From Leptospira sp. (GTDB lineage Bacteria > Spirochaetota > Leptospiria > Leptospirales > Leptospiraceae): a stretch of 64,000 bases of DNA. Shown here piece by piece: positions 26,795 to 35,757 of this stretch. Each line of letters starts with the position of its first letter. Positions within the stretch are counted from its first letter, which is position 1. The stretch spans positions 82,501-146,500 of the forward strand of contig JACVCB010000002.1 of the NCBI GenBank assembly GCA_016742255.1. Reading direction: 5' to 3'. The translations under genes were made by a program, and so were the position numbers. The notes under the pieces are model-generated. The model did not search any database. It saw nothing but the letters and a program-made list of their open reading frames with translations, and was not told where the DNA came from.

Positions 26795-27853
26795 ATGAAA
26801 CATTTTTTCTTTATCCTTCTATGTCTTAGTTCACTTACCATTCCTCTGCTAGCAAAGGATTCAAAAACTCTTTCGATTGGATTTGGTTCTTGTTTGCACC
26901 AAGAAAAAGAAAGTCCGATTCTAAAAACCATCCAATCAGAAAAATTGAATTACTTTATCATGTTAGGTGATAATATTTATTCAGACCAATTGTCTGCAAA
27001 TGATAAAATTCCAGCTTATGAAAAACAATTCAATCGACCAGAATGGAAAGCCATTCAGAAAGACACCAAACTACTGTTTACTTGGGACGACCATGATTAC
27101 GGAGTCAATGATAGTGGTGCAGAATATGGTGACAAAATAAATTCCAGAAATATATTTTTAAAATACGTTTTGCCAATGATGCCAAAACAAATCTCTCTTG
27201 GCACAGAAAATAACGAAGGGATCTTCTATTCGTATTGGATACCATTTCAGGGAAAAAAGATCCATATTGTCATTCCCGATACACGTTACTTTCGTTCTCC
27301 ATTAGAGAAGAGTTTTTATTCTTTTTTGACTGGCAAAAGCCAATATCGTCCTTCTTCCGATACAACTCGAACCATTTTGGGACAAGAGCAGTGGGAATGG
27401 CTTACAAAAGAACTATCAAAACCTTCCGATTTACTCATTTTTGTATCCAGCATCCAAGTATTACCAACGGAACAACCATTTGAAAAATGGAATAATTTTC
27501 CACATGAACGAGAAAGGTTATTATTAGCCTTACAAAATGCTAAGACAAAGGGATTGTTACTTGTATCAGGAGACAGGCATATTGCCGAAATCCATGAATA
27601 CAAAATCCAAAACAAATCGTCTTTGATTGAGATTACATCCAGTTCCCTCAATTTGCCTCTTCCATTTTTACCTTTAGAATATGATTCCGAATTGAAAATT
27701 GGGACTGCTTACAAAAATGAAAACTATGGAACCATTCAAATTTCTTTGAAAGATGGGATGTTACATTGGTCGACATCCATCAAGGATGTAAAAGGGAATT
27801 CTGTTTTAGAGATTCAATCTAATTTGCCAGCGGACCAGTTAGAAAAAAAATAG
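26795..27853 (+). CDS. Secreted PhoD-like phosphatase
   Basis: Signal peptide ending IPLLAKD. PhoD-type metallophosphatase motifs are in order: FGSCLHQ, MLGDNIYSD, TWDDHDYGVND, PDTRYFRS, VSGDRHIAEI. Each gives metal or phosphate ligands in this family. 352 aa matches the shorter PhoD-like enzymes, which lack the Ig-like N-terminal domain of Bacillus PhoD. It would hydrolyse phosphate mono- or diesters outside the cytoplasm. A TetR-type gene follows 17 bases later. Confidence 0.87.
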   Translation: MKHFFFILLCLSSLTIPLLAKDSKTLSIGFGSCLHQEKESPILKTIQSEKLNYFIMLGDNIYSDQLSANDKIPAYEKQFNRPEWKAIQKDTKLLFTWDDHDYGVNDSGAEYGDKINSRNIFLKYVLPMMPKQISLGTENNEGIFYSYWIPFQGKKIHIVIPDTRYFRSPLEKSFYSFLTGKSQYRPSSDTTRTILGQEQWEWLTKELSKPSDLLIFVSSIQVLPTEQPFEKWNNFPHERERLLLALQNAKTKGLLLVSGDRHIAEIHEYKIQNKSSLIEITSSSLNLPLPFLPLEYDSELKIGTAYKNENYGTIQISLKDGMLHWSTSIKDVKGNSVLEIQSNLPADQLEKK

Positions 27854-27870
27854 AGAATGGAGTCATCATT

Positions 27871-28437
27871 TTGAAACCCAAAGATAAGATTTTAGAAAGT
27901 TCATTTGCTTTGTTCCGAGAGAAAGGATTCCAGGCAACTGGGATCGCAGAAATTTTAGAAAAGGCCGGTGCGTATAAAAAAACTCTATATGATCATTTTC
28001 GATCCAAGGATGACATTGGTTTTGAATACCTAAACTATTTGTCCGAACAACAACGGGTTGTGATGTTAAAAGTATTAGGGAAAGCAAACGACCTTTCTGA
28101 CTTCATTGATAAATGGGTAAATTTTATTGTTAGAAACCAGAGGAATACCTCTAGAAAAGATTGTCCGATAGCATTGTTTTCCGGTGAAATTTCCCACCTG
28201 AACCAATTTGACTCGTATCGGAATCGTGCCATACAACACGTGTTAGAAACTGTTGAAATTTGTATCCTAAAATTCGAACCAAGTTTACGCCCCGATCTTG
28301 TAAAATCCCTGAGTTATGAACTTTATATGAGTTATTTGGGTGGATTACGTTTGTATGCACTCACAAAAGATCGCAAGGTCATTGAAAGGATGAAATCACA
28401 AATGATCCATTCAGCACAAAGATTGATCAAAGTTTAA
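27871..28437 (+). CDS. TetR-family transcriptional regulator
   Basis: 188 aa. The N-terminal helix-turn-helix is clear: ESSFALFREKGFQATGIAEILEKAGAYKKTLYDHFRSKDDI. The C-terminal ligand-binding part contains a helix with Cys and Tyr (DCPIALFSGEISHL) like those of the AcrR/YcdC group. The start is a TTG, 9 bases after a GGAG site. It probably represses something nearby, possibly the operon it belongs to with the PhoD-like gene, but no operator could be identified. Confidence 0.88.
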   Translation: MKPKDKILESSFALFREKGFQATGIAEILEKAGAYKKTLYDHFRSKDDIGFEYLNYLSEQQRVVMLKVLGKANDLSDFIDKWVNFIVRNQRNTSRKDCPIALFSGEISHLNQFDSYRNRAIQHVLETVEICILKFEPSLRPDLVKSLSYELYMSYLGGLRLYALTKDRKVIERMKSQMIHSAQRLIKV

Positions 28438-28441
28438 AATT

Positions 28442-30223
28442 TTATGACCAACTTCCGCTTGCACCACCACCACCTGACCTTCCTCCTCCGCCCGAGTAGG
28501 AGCTACCAGAGGAACGATAACTGGATCCTGATCCAGAACTTGAGCTAGAACCGGAACTTGTAAAAAAGTCTCGAGTGTGGGAACTGACTGTGGTTGACCA
28601 ACCGAGTTTCCGAAAGATAAAACTGAAGATCGTGGTTAAAATGGCTGAAACCAACATTGAAAACATTACATATATGTTAGGTGAATCAGGTAAAAGATAC
28701 ATCTTCGTTCGAATGATGACACCGATCACATAAAAGAGTCCATAAAAGAAGATAATTCCCTCACCCGAAGCCAACCCAATCCATAGGAAAAAAAACATCA
28801 GCATAAAGAATAATTGAAACACAAAATGTGGTTCCTTTATGTTGATGTTTGTAATTGAGTTAGACGATGTCGATTGAGATGAATTTTCGTAATTAAAATC
28901 TTTTTGGTAACGAAGTGAATTGAGGTAAGTGTCGATTCCTTCCGCACTTCGAATGCAGATCCAGTCTATGTCTGCAACTTTTAATTCAGATGTGATCGCA
29001 TTTGTGATCGTTTGCTCCAGTTTTGAAGTTTCAATGAGGTAACTAGTGGATCCATTTGTTGACTCAACCATCGAGTTTTGATCGGTATAAACCAAGAATT
29101 TTTTATGATTTAAGGAAAAGAGTATGGTGATTCCGGGTGACTTTCCAAAAGCCAATTGGTGGTATTTTTTTCCTTCTTCCGTTAAATCACTTTTTGTATC
29201 TAAGAAAAGAATTTGAATTCCAATCTTGTATTCTGTTTCTAACTTTCGAATGGTTTCACCTGCCCTGTCATAAGAGAATCGTTCTAAGGAATCATAAGGA
29301 TCGTATATACCTGTGCCTTTTTCGATTTCGATTTTGTTATTATGACGGATATGATCTAACATATCTAAATATGCGCGGTATGTATAATTTGTAAAATCTC
29401 CTGTTCGACTTTCCTGGTATCGATTACGGAAGATACTCCTGATTTTGTTTTGGCTGAGAGACCAGTAAAAATCTGGGCTTGTCACGATTGTGCCTTTGTA
29501 CTCATTTTTAGGTGAAGTGACAAAAATCACTGAACTTACATTTTGCGAAGATTTCTGTTGTTGTAAGAGTAGGTGATTGGCTGCACCTTCTAAAGCAAAT
29601 TGGGATTCTAATGGAAGCACACAGAATTTAAAATCAATCGATCGAATCGATTTTGTTTCCTTTATGAGGTATGGAATTGTATCGGAGTGTAATTCTGAAT
29701 TGGTATCACTAAATGGTTTTGCGCAATTTTCATTCGTTAACTTCGGTGACTGAGTCCGGAGTTGTTCTAATATGGCAGTGACTCCAGAGATCATCGCCAT
29801 AGAAGGATTTCCAGCTTTCATATTGGGGATGATGATTTCATCAATGATACGTTTTGCAATTAAATCAGTAAGGATTGATTCCAGTCCATAACCAACTTCA
29901 ATCCTTACTTTCTTATCGTTTGGAGCAAGTAACAATAAAATTCCATTGTCTTTATCTTTTTGTCCGAGTTTCCATTGTTCAAAAACAGCAACTGCTTCTC
30001 TTTCAATCGTACTTTCTCTTAAACTTTCTGTAATATAAATCACAACTTGATTGGAAGTGATTTTTTCCTCTTCCAGTAAAATGGTTTCTAGTATTGATTT
30101 GGTATCTATTGGCAAATATCCACTTGAATCAACAACAGGTCCTGTGAGTTCCGGATAGGAGCCAAAGGGCATTTTACATGAAAAAATACTAACTAACGTT
30201 ATGGCAAAAAATAGTCTTTTCAT
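28442..30223 (-). CDS. Lipoprotein with two TPM domains and a Ser/Gly-rich tail
   Basis: 593 aa starting at the ATG at 30223 with lipobox VSIFSC. The first TPM domain (about 35-180) has the usual VVDSSGYLP, ITSNQVVIYI, DNGILLLL and RIEVGYGLE motifs. A second, more diverged TPM-like region (about 300-470) repeats YDPYDSL, IGIQILFLDT and GITILFSL. Two membrane segments at about 480-520 are followed by a GSSSSSGSGSS / GGGGRSGGGG tail. YgcG-like TPM proteins are implicated in envelope processes. The DUF4349 lipoprotein gene upstream is 10 bases away, so they form an operon. Confidence 0.8.
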   Translation of the reverse strand: MKRLFFAITLVSIFSCKMPFGSYPELTGPVVDSSGYLPIDTKSILETILLEEEKITSNQVVIYITESLRESTIEREAVAVFEQWKLGQKDKDNGILLLLAPNDKKVRIEVGYGLESILTDLIAKRIIDEIIIPNMKAGNPSMAMISGVTAILEQLRTQSPKLTNENCAKPFSDTNSELHSDTIPYLIKETKSIRSIDFKFCVLPLESQFALEGAANHLLLQQQKSSQNVSSVIFVTSPKNEYKGTIVTSPDFYWSLSQNKIRSIFRNRYQESRTGDFTNYTYRAYLDMLDHIRHNNKIEIEKGTGIYDPYDSLERFSYDRAGETIRKLETEYKIGIQILFLDTKSDLTEEGKKYHQLAFGKSPGITILFSLNHKKFLVYTDQNSMVESTNGSTSYLIETSKLEQTITNAITSELKVADIDWICIRSAEGIDTYLNSLRYQKDFNYENSSQSTSSNSITNINIKEPHFVFQLFFMLMFFFLWIGLASGEGIIFFYGLFYVIGVIIRTKMYLLPDSPNIYVMFSMLVSAILTTIFSFIFRKLGWSTTVSSHTRDFFTSSGSSSSSGSGSSYRSSGSSYSGGGGRSGGGGASGSWS

Positions 30224-30233
30224 ACAATAAAAC

Positions 30234-31022
30234 TTATTTTTCTTTTGGAATTTCTTGGATGAATAACCAGATGAATCCATCTTTTACTTTGCCAAGTCCC
30301 AAATATAACCAATAGAAAGGATATCCAATTGGTCCAGGTTGGTATTCTTTTTGAACAACTGGTTCCCATTTTTGCCTTACATGAACGGTAACAGTCGAGA
30401 GTTGGACTGCTTGGGATAAATACTTTAGTTTTCCTTCCCATCGTTCTATGGATTCAGATACTTTATTCAGTTCTGCTTCAACTTTTAAAGTTTCTTCCAA
30501 AGTTTTTGCAGTCTTTAAAATTTCTAATAACCGAGTCCGCATCTTCTGTGCATTTTCTAAACGTATCTCTGTATCCAAATAATCTTCTGTAACATCTTTG
30601 GCAGAAACATCTTCTGAATAATTATGTGATTCCTTTTTCAAACTGCTGAGAAAATTTTTTAGATTTTCTTGTGGGATTTTTAATTGGATGGTTCCTTGGG
30701 AACTGTATTGGAGGGCATATCCTCCAAACGATTCTGCCAATTTGATGATTTCTAATACTTTTGGTTCAATTTCCTTTGATTGTAAATTCACAACAACAGT
30801 ATAGATCATCATCCTTTTTTGGGATTTGTTTTCTTGTGGTTTGCCTTCAGGTTTTGGAGAGGAAGAAACACCTGGTGAAGCTTTGGATTCCTCGTATTCA
30901 TCTCCCGTACTCCGCGAGGCATATTCTCGTTCGCTGCGACTCGCACTAGAACATTGGATGTGTAAGAGAAGTAAGGTGAGAAGGAAGGAAGAATATAAAA
31001 TTGAAATCGAGTTTGGTTTCAT
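30234..31022 (-). CDS. DUF4349 lipoprotein
   Basis: 262 aa with lipobox LLHIQC. The DUF4349 pattern is clear: DVTEDYLDTEIRLENAQKMR, then a coiled coil (LEETLKVEAELNKVSESIERWEGKLKYL) and a C-terminal hydrophobic segment (GYPFYWLYLGLGKVKDGFIWLF). DUF4349 proteins are membrane-associated with a periplasmic beta domain and coiled coil; the role is unknown. It is followed within 10 bases by the TPM lipoprotein. Confidence 0.83.
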   Translation of the reverse strand: MKPNSISILYSSFLLTLLLLHIQCSSASRSEREYASRSTGDEYEESKASPGVSSSPKPEGKPQENKSQKRMMIYTVVVNLQSKEIEPKVLEIIKLAESFGGYALQYSSQGTIQLKIPQENLKNFLSSLKKESHNYSEDVSAKDVTEDYLDTEIRLENAQKMRTRLLEILKTAKTLEETLKVEAELNKVSESIERWEGKLKYLSQAVQLSTVTVHVRQKWEPVVQKEYQPGPIGYPFYWLYLGLGKVKDGFIWLFIQEIPKEK

Positions 31023-31075
31023 GGTTTGGTTGGATACTGAATCTAATCGATCCAGAATCCAACTTCAAACCTTTT

Positions 31076-32824
31076 TTAAACGCCGATTTGTGATTCTAAA
31101 AAGCGACCATACCCTCGTTCTTTTCCTAGTCCTGCGACGGGTTTGCCACCATCCACTGCCAGTTTTCCATTGATGAATACTTTTTTGATGGTTTCATCAT
31201 TACGACGAACCCATCGTTTAAAATCCTCCATAAACGGCATCGGAGCTTCGACGTCTTTCGCTAAAGAGTCGTCCAATTTGTTTGGATCAATGAGGACGAG
31301 GTCAGCACGTTTTCCTTCTTTGATATAACCTGCATCAATTCCAAACCAATCACCAATTTCACCAGTAAGTCTGTGAACAGCTCTTTCTATACTCATAAAT
31401 GGTTTGTTTTCCAATTCAGCATCTCTAACTAGTTTTAACATACGAAGAGGAAAGTTATAATGTGCCATTCCACGAAGGTGAGCACCAGCATCTGAAAATC
31501 CGATGAGAATATCTGGATAGGAAACTATTTTTTGGAGTGGTTCCTTTCTATGGTTAGCCATTACGGTATACCACCTAACTTTGTTTCCATGCTCAGCCAC
31601 TAAATCCAAAAATGCGGTTACGGAATGGACACCTCTTTCTTTCGCTACATCATCGATTGATTTACCAATGAGTGATTTGTCTGGTGCATCAACAATTTTT
31701 GTTTCTCGAAAGTTTCTATGAAACACTCGAGGTAAAAACCAATTTGTCCATTGTCTTTTAAACCAAGATCGATAGTTTGGATCCTTCATTAATGTTTTTC
31801 GTTCCAATTCATCTTCAATGTGGTTTGCTTTTGCACCAGCAGCAAACTCTTCAAACACAACCACATCCATCCCATCGGCATACAGATCAAATGGTTCAGG
31901 GAGAGCTTGGAATCGAAAGTCAGATCGGAAAAGTTTATTTGTAATCCTTCCAATCACACCTAATAATTTATACAAACCTGGATCAAATTTTACATCCATT
32001 AGAGAGATGATGGTTGTTTTTAATGGTTTTCTAAAAATACCGAATGCCTCTTTTAAAAACATCAAAACGTTGATTTTAGTGGAAACGTTTGGAACACCTT
32101 GGAAAATTTTTCCTCGTTTCCTAAGAGTTTTGTTTAAAAACTCATACTCACTCCAGTTGGCAAACGTTGAAGGTAGTGGTCGTGAACGAAACCGGGAACC
32201 ATCCATTTTATCCCAAACAAGTGTATTAATCGATAAACCCATAAAACCAGCATCCAATGCTTCTTCTAGGTGTTGGTTCATTTTATCTAACTCTTGTTTG
32301 GTTGGTTTTTCTCCTTTTGTTAATGATCTCTCCAATCCCATGACATGAGCACGGATTGCTGAGTGACCTGCAAAGGAAGTTACATTGGGACCTAATGGAA
32401 GATCGTTTAAATGTTTTTTGTATTCAATGGCAGAGTTCCAATTTTTTTTACTCTCTAATATCGATAATACATTTTTTCTAGGGATTGCTTCGACACGGCT
32501 AAACATATCAGCAAGGTCTGTTGGATCTCCCACTGCCAAACTCAAAGAACAACTTCCAAGAGAAATCGTTGTAATTCCATGTCTTACTGATTCAGAAAGA
32601 TCTGGAGCCATTTCAATTTCAGCATCATAATGAGTATGAAAATCGATAAAACCTGGAGTGAGCCATTGGCCTTTTGCATCAATGACTGTCTCTCCTGGTT
32701 TTGCACTCAATTCAGTTTTAGAAATCGTCTCCACAATTCCGTCTTTGATCCGCACATCTCCAATAAACGATGGGTTTGTGCTTCCATCAAAAATACGTGC
32801 TTGTTTGATAAGAGTTTCTGCCAT
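31076..32824 (-). CDS. N-acyl-D-amino-acid deacylase-like amidohydrolase
   Basis: Start ATG at 32824 with GGAGG five bases upstream; a longer frame reaches 32932 but lacks a Shine-Dalgarno site. The 582-aa protein has the amidohydrolase metal motif DFHTHYDAEI at about residue 70, then GITTISLGSC, a long insertion, GFSDAGAHLRGMAHYN near the end (metal Asp) and the C-terminal beta strands ending ERGYGRFLES. These features fit the D-aminoacylase/N-acyl-D-amino-acid deacylase group, which hydrolyse N-acyl amino acids. Actual substrate unknown. It lies 104 bases after the leuA gene on the same strand. Confidence 0.8.
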   Translation of the reverse strand: MAETLIKQARIFDGSTNPSFIGDVRIKDGIVETISKTELSAKPGETVIDAKGQWLTPGFIDFHTHYDAEIEMAPDLSESVRHGITTISLGSCSLSLAVGDPTDLADMFSRVEAIPRKNVLSILESKKNWNSAIEYKKHLNDLPLGPNVTSFAGHSAIRAHVMGLERSLTKGEKPTKQELDKMNQHLEEALDAGFMGLSINTLVWDKMDGSRFRSRPLPSTFANWSEYEFLNKTLRKRGKIFQGVPNVSTKINVLMFLKEAFGIFRKPLKTTIISLMDVKFDPGLYKLLGVIGRITNKLFRSDFRFQALPEPFDLYADGMDVVVFEEFAAGAKANHIEDELERKTLMKDPNYRSWFKRQWTNWFLPRVFHRNFRETKIVDAPDKSLIGKSIDDVAKERGVHSVTAFLDLVAEHGNKVRWYTVMANHRKEPLQKIVSYPDILIGFSDAGAHLRGMAHYNFPLRMLKLVRDAELENKPFMSIERAVHRLTGEIGDWFGIDAGYIKEGKRADLVLIDPNKLDDSLAKDVEAPMPFMEDFKRWVRRNDETIKKVFINGKLAVDGGKPVAGLGKERGYGRFLESQIGV

Positions 32825-32928
32825 GATACCTCCAGAAAAACCATTCGAAATTATGGCAGATTGACAAAGATTTGTCAACGATTCCTGATGATTTGCCTCA
32901 AGTTTCTCTGGACAAAACCCTTCACTGT

Positions 32929-34113
32929 TCACTGATAGGTGAGAATCGATCGGCTAAGTTCCACTAACTCTGTTTCGGTGATCTCTCGATTGTTCTCTTT
33001 GGAAGAAATTGATTTTGCTACTGAGAACAAACGGTGAATCTCTTCTTTTGAAACTTCGATCCCTTTTTGGCGTAACAAAAATTCAATGGCTTTGTGGCCA
33101 GATTGGTTAGTGAACGAGATCGTTTCTTTGTCAAATCTACCCACAAATTCTGGTGAAAAGGTTCGATAAGCACCTTTGGATTGGTTAAGTGTTTTGGTGA
33201 CACCATCTTGATGGATACCTGATCTATGTGAGAAGATGTCTTCACCGATGATAGGAGTTTTTTCTCCAATCGGAATTCCCGTTAATTCTGAAATTCGTTT
33301 TGCAGTTGGATAAATCCTATCAAAATGAATGTTCAAAGATTCACCATTTTGGTGTAAGGCAATCACGGTTTCATACAAATTAGTGTTACCCGCTCTTTCA
33401 CCAAGTCCATTCAATGCCACCTCTATTTGTTCTGCACCAACATACACAGACTCTACCGATGTAGCTGTTGCCATACCCAAATCGTTATGTGTATGAATGG
33501 AAATCATTGCTTTGTCTCCAATGGATTCCTTAATATCCTTTACCATATTCACAAAAACCATTGGGCGGTAACGTTCCACTGTATTTGGCAAGTTGATGAT
33601 ATTGGCACCTGCTTCGATGGCAGTCATAAATGCAAGTTTTGTGAATTCGAAGTTTTGGATAGCATCTCCAAAATGTTCCCCTGAAAATTGGATTTGGTGG
33701 TTGGGTCCAACAATCGAACGTGCAAAAGAAACAGAAGATTTAATTTTTTGAAGCACTTCTTTTTCTGAAATCTTTAAAACATGTTTAATGGAAAAGTCAC
33801 TAACAGGATACACAATATGCATTCGAGGTGAGTCTGCATGTTGGATGGCTTCCCATGTAACAGCGATTTCTTTTTCATTGGCTCTCGACAAGGCAGCAAT
33901 TGGTTTGCCCTTTGGTGCTCGTTTGGACAAAACTTGGCAGGTAAAAAATTCGGATTCATTGGAAGAAGGAAATCCCACTTCAATGCCATCGACGTTTAAA
34001 CTTACAAGTAAGTCGAAAACTTCGATTTTTTCGTTAAGTGTCCAAGGTCTTTTTAAAGCTTGGTTTCCGTCCCTTAAGGTAACGTCTTGGATATGAATGG
34101 TTTTTGGTTTCAT
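32929..34113 (-). CDS. leuA: Short 2-isopropylmalate synthase-like enzyme
   Basis: Catalyses condensation of acetyl-CoA with 2-ketoisovalerate, the first step of leucine synthesis. The TIM-barrel motifs are TLRDGNQA at the N-terminus, SIHTHNDLGMA, GLGERAGNTNL and SGIHQDGVTK, which fit isopropylmalate synthase better than citramalate or homocitrate synthase. At 394 aa it lacks the C-terminal LeuA-dimer domain that provides leucine feedback inhibition in full-length enzymes. Instead, the gene has an upstream leucine-rich leader peptide and terminator. GGAGGAACC precedes the ATG. The closest alternative is a related acyl-transferase such as citramalate synthase. Confidence 0.82.
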   Translation of the reverse strand: MKPKTIHIQDVTLRDGNQALKRPWTLNEKIEVFDLLVSLNVDGIEVGFPSSNESEFFTCQVLSKRAPKGKPIAALSRANEKEIAVTWEAIQHADSPRMHIVYPVSDFSIKHVLKISEKEVLQKIKSSVSFARSIVGPNHQIQFSGEHFGDAIQNFEFTKLAFMTAIEAGANIINLPNTVERYRPMVFVNMVKDIKESIGDKAMISIHTHNDLGMATATSVESVYVGAEQIEVALNGLGERAGNTNLYETVIALHQNGESLNIHFDRIYPTAKRISELTGIPIGEKTPIIGEDIFSHRSGIHQDGVTKTLNQSKGAYRTFSPEFVGRFDKETISFTNQSGHKAIEFLLRQKGIEVSKEEIHRLFSVAKSISSKENNREITETELVELSRSILTYQ

Positions 34114-34156
34114 GGTTCCTCCGTCTTTCGCGATCTCACTACCGACCGGGGGAACA

Positions 34157-34193
34157 AATAAAAAAGCCCACTTCCCGGTTGGGAGTGGGCTTT
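34157..34193 (-). terminator. Attenuator terminator in the leuA leader
   Basis: On the minus strand, AAAGCCCAC-TCCC and GGGA-A-GTGGGCTTT pair around an AACC loop (34163-34193), and TTTTTTATTT follows (34157-34165). It lies between the leader stop at 34219 and the leuA start at 34113, so it can prevent transcription of leuA. Confidence 0.9.
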
Positions 34194-34218
34194 GTCACAT
34201 AGCACTCTCTCCCTCGAA

Positions 34219-34269
34219 TTATAAGATTTCGAGGAGGAGGAGAAGCTGAATGTGTGCGAAAAATTTCAT
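34219..34269 (-). CDS. Leucine-rich leader peptide (leuA attenuation)
   Basis: Sixteen codons plus stop, ATG at 34269 to TAA at 34219, with AAGGTAAC as ribosome-binding site. The peptide reads MKFFAHIQLLLLLEIL; six of sixteen residues are Leu, five of them consecutive (CTT then four CTC). It is too short to be an enzyme. Leucine codons here report Leu-tRNA charging. It is followed by the terminator upstream of leuA. The segment with the Leu codons (CCTCGAA, 34234-34228) can pair with TTCGAGG (34218-34212), and GGGAG next to it can pair with CTCCC in the terminator arm. This is the classical arrangement of amino-acid operon attenuation. Confidence 0.9.
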   Translation of the reverse strand: MKFFAHIQLLLLLEIL

Positions 34270-34298
34270 TGTTACCTTTTAGACGAACAAATCATGGA

Positions 34299-35738
34299 TT
34301 ATCTGTCAACTTTTTTTAGCATTTTTCCTATTGAAACAAAACTAAGTAAAGAGCCAAATCCGATCGGGACAAGAAGGGTAAAGGAAAGTTTCCAAACCAA
34401 ACCAACACCTACTGTAGTGAAGATACTGCAGAGAAACAATAGAGAAAATAGAAAACCTGTGATGGGAAGTTCCTTTTTCCCTTTGGCTAAAAAGAATACA
34501 GCGATGGATGGGCCAAGTGTGTAAGAGAAGATGGTGAGTCCCATTTCCAAAATTCCTTTCTCCCAAGTGTCGACGAGTGTATAAGGAATGAGGCTTGCAA
34601 AAAAGAGAAGAACCCCAAAGAACAAAGACAAAATTCTAGGACTAAACCACTTGTCCATTTCCCAGTCCCGTGCCCAAGTGAGGGATAAAGAATTGATGGT
34701 GGAACTGAGAGTGGACATCGCACTGGCAAGGATGGCAGCTACAAGGATCCCAAGGAATGGAGATGGAACTTCCGTGATGATAAAATGACTAAATACTTTA
34801 TCTGGCGGAATGGATTTTCCATTATAAAAAACAAACAAAAGTGATCCAATACACAAAAAGAGTAAAAATTGAAAGAAAACAACGATACCACTCCCAATCA
34901 AAATCTTTTGACCAGAGAGTAAATTTTTTGTCGCAATCACTCTTTGGACTAACATCAAATCAGTTCCATGAGAACCAATCGAGATAAAAGCGCCTCCGAT
35001 GATGGCAAACAGAATGAAATAACTATTATCTCCTGTTTGGCTATAGTCAAAGACAAACACCTTCCATTTTCCGAGCGATTGTAAATGTTGGATTGCGTTT
35101 GAAAACTCGATACTTCCAAATTGCGAAAAAATCAATACGAGTGCAAATATCCCACCAACAATATAAATGATCCATTGTAAGACATCTGTAAAAACAATGG
35201 CTCTAAATCCACCAAACACAGAGTAAATGATGGTGACTATACTCAGAATTGTGAGAGCTAAAATTCCAAGTATCTCTGGTGATACAGAAAATCCCATTCG
35301 TTCCAAAAGAAATGCAATCGGTAAGGAACTTACATACAAACGGATTCCATCACCGAGTAATCGTGAAATCGTAAAAACAAAAGAGATCGTTTTTTGAGGG
35401 GATTTTCCGAATCGATTCCCTACATATTCATAAACTGAGATGGTATTGCCTGAAAAATAAGAAGGCAAAAGATACAAGGCCACAATAGTCCTTCCAAAAA
35501 TATACCCAATTGCAATTTCTAAAAAACGAAAATCTGTTTTGTAAGATAAGGAAGGAATACTTAAAAATGTTAAACTAGAAGTTTCAGTTGCCACTAGCGA
35601 TAACATCAAAAACACCCAATGGATTTCTTTTTTCGCTAAATAAAAGTCATCTTCTTTCTGAGTGTTCTTTGCAAAGTGAAAACCAAAATAGAACACGATG
35701 ATAAAATAAATCAATATGACAAAAATGTCCCAAATCAT
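34299..35738 (-). CDS. Sodium:solute symporter (SSS family)
   Basis: 479 aa with about 13 membrane segments. Family features include the first-helix stretch (LIYFIIVFYFGFHFAK), LSLVATETSSLTFLSIPS in segment 2, GDGIRLYVSSLP and the TDVLQWIIYI stretch. These resemble the SLC5/SSS family, which couples Na+ to sugars, organic acids or amino acids. The substrate is unknown. AGGA precedes the ATG, and the CBS-domain gene ends 19 bases upstream, so the two likely share a transcript. Confidence 0.85.
   Translation of the reverse strand: MIWDIFVILIYFIIVFYFGFHFAKNTQKEDDFYLAKKEIHWVFLMLSLVATETSSLTFLSIPSLSYKTDFRFLEIAIGYIFGRTIVALYLLPSYFSGNTISVYEYVGNRFGKSPQKTISFVFTISRLLGDGIRLYVSSLPIAFLLERMGFSVSPEILGILALTILSIVTIIYSVFGGFRAIVFTDVLQWIIYIVGGIFALVLIFSQFGSIEFSNAIQHLQSLGKWKVFVFDYSQTGDNSYFILFAIIGGAFISIGSHGTDLMLVQRVIATKNLLSGQKILIGSGIVVFFQFLLFLCIGSLLFVFYNGKSIPPDKVFSHFIITEVPSPFLGILVAAILASAMSTLSSTINSLSLTWARDWEMDKWFSPRILSLFFGVLLFFASLIPYTLVDTWEKGILEMGLTIFSYTLGPSIAVFFLAKGKKELPITGFLFSLLFLCSIFTTVGVGLVWKLSFTLLVPIGFGSLLSFVSIGKMLKKVDR
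34304..34309 (-). promoter_or_regulatory. Possible -35 element of the leuA leader promoter
   Basis: TTGACA is about 35 bases upstream of the leader ATG, inside the 3' end of the symporter gene. A matching -10 at 17-18 bases is poor (TCGTCT or CGTCTA), so this remains tentative. Confidence 0.25.
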
Positions 35739-35757
35739 AATTTTCCTTTTACAATGA

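Noticed and set aside
31818..32348. 176-codon open frame opposite the amidohydrolase gene
   Set aside because: It is antisense to a conserved enzyme and has no ribosome-binding site or domain.
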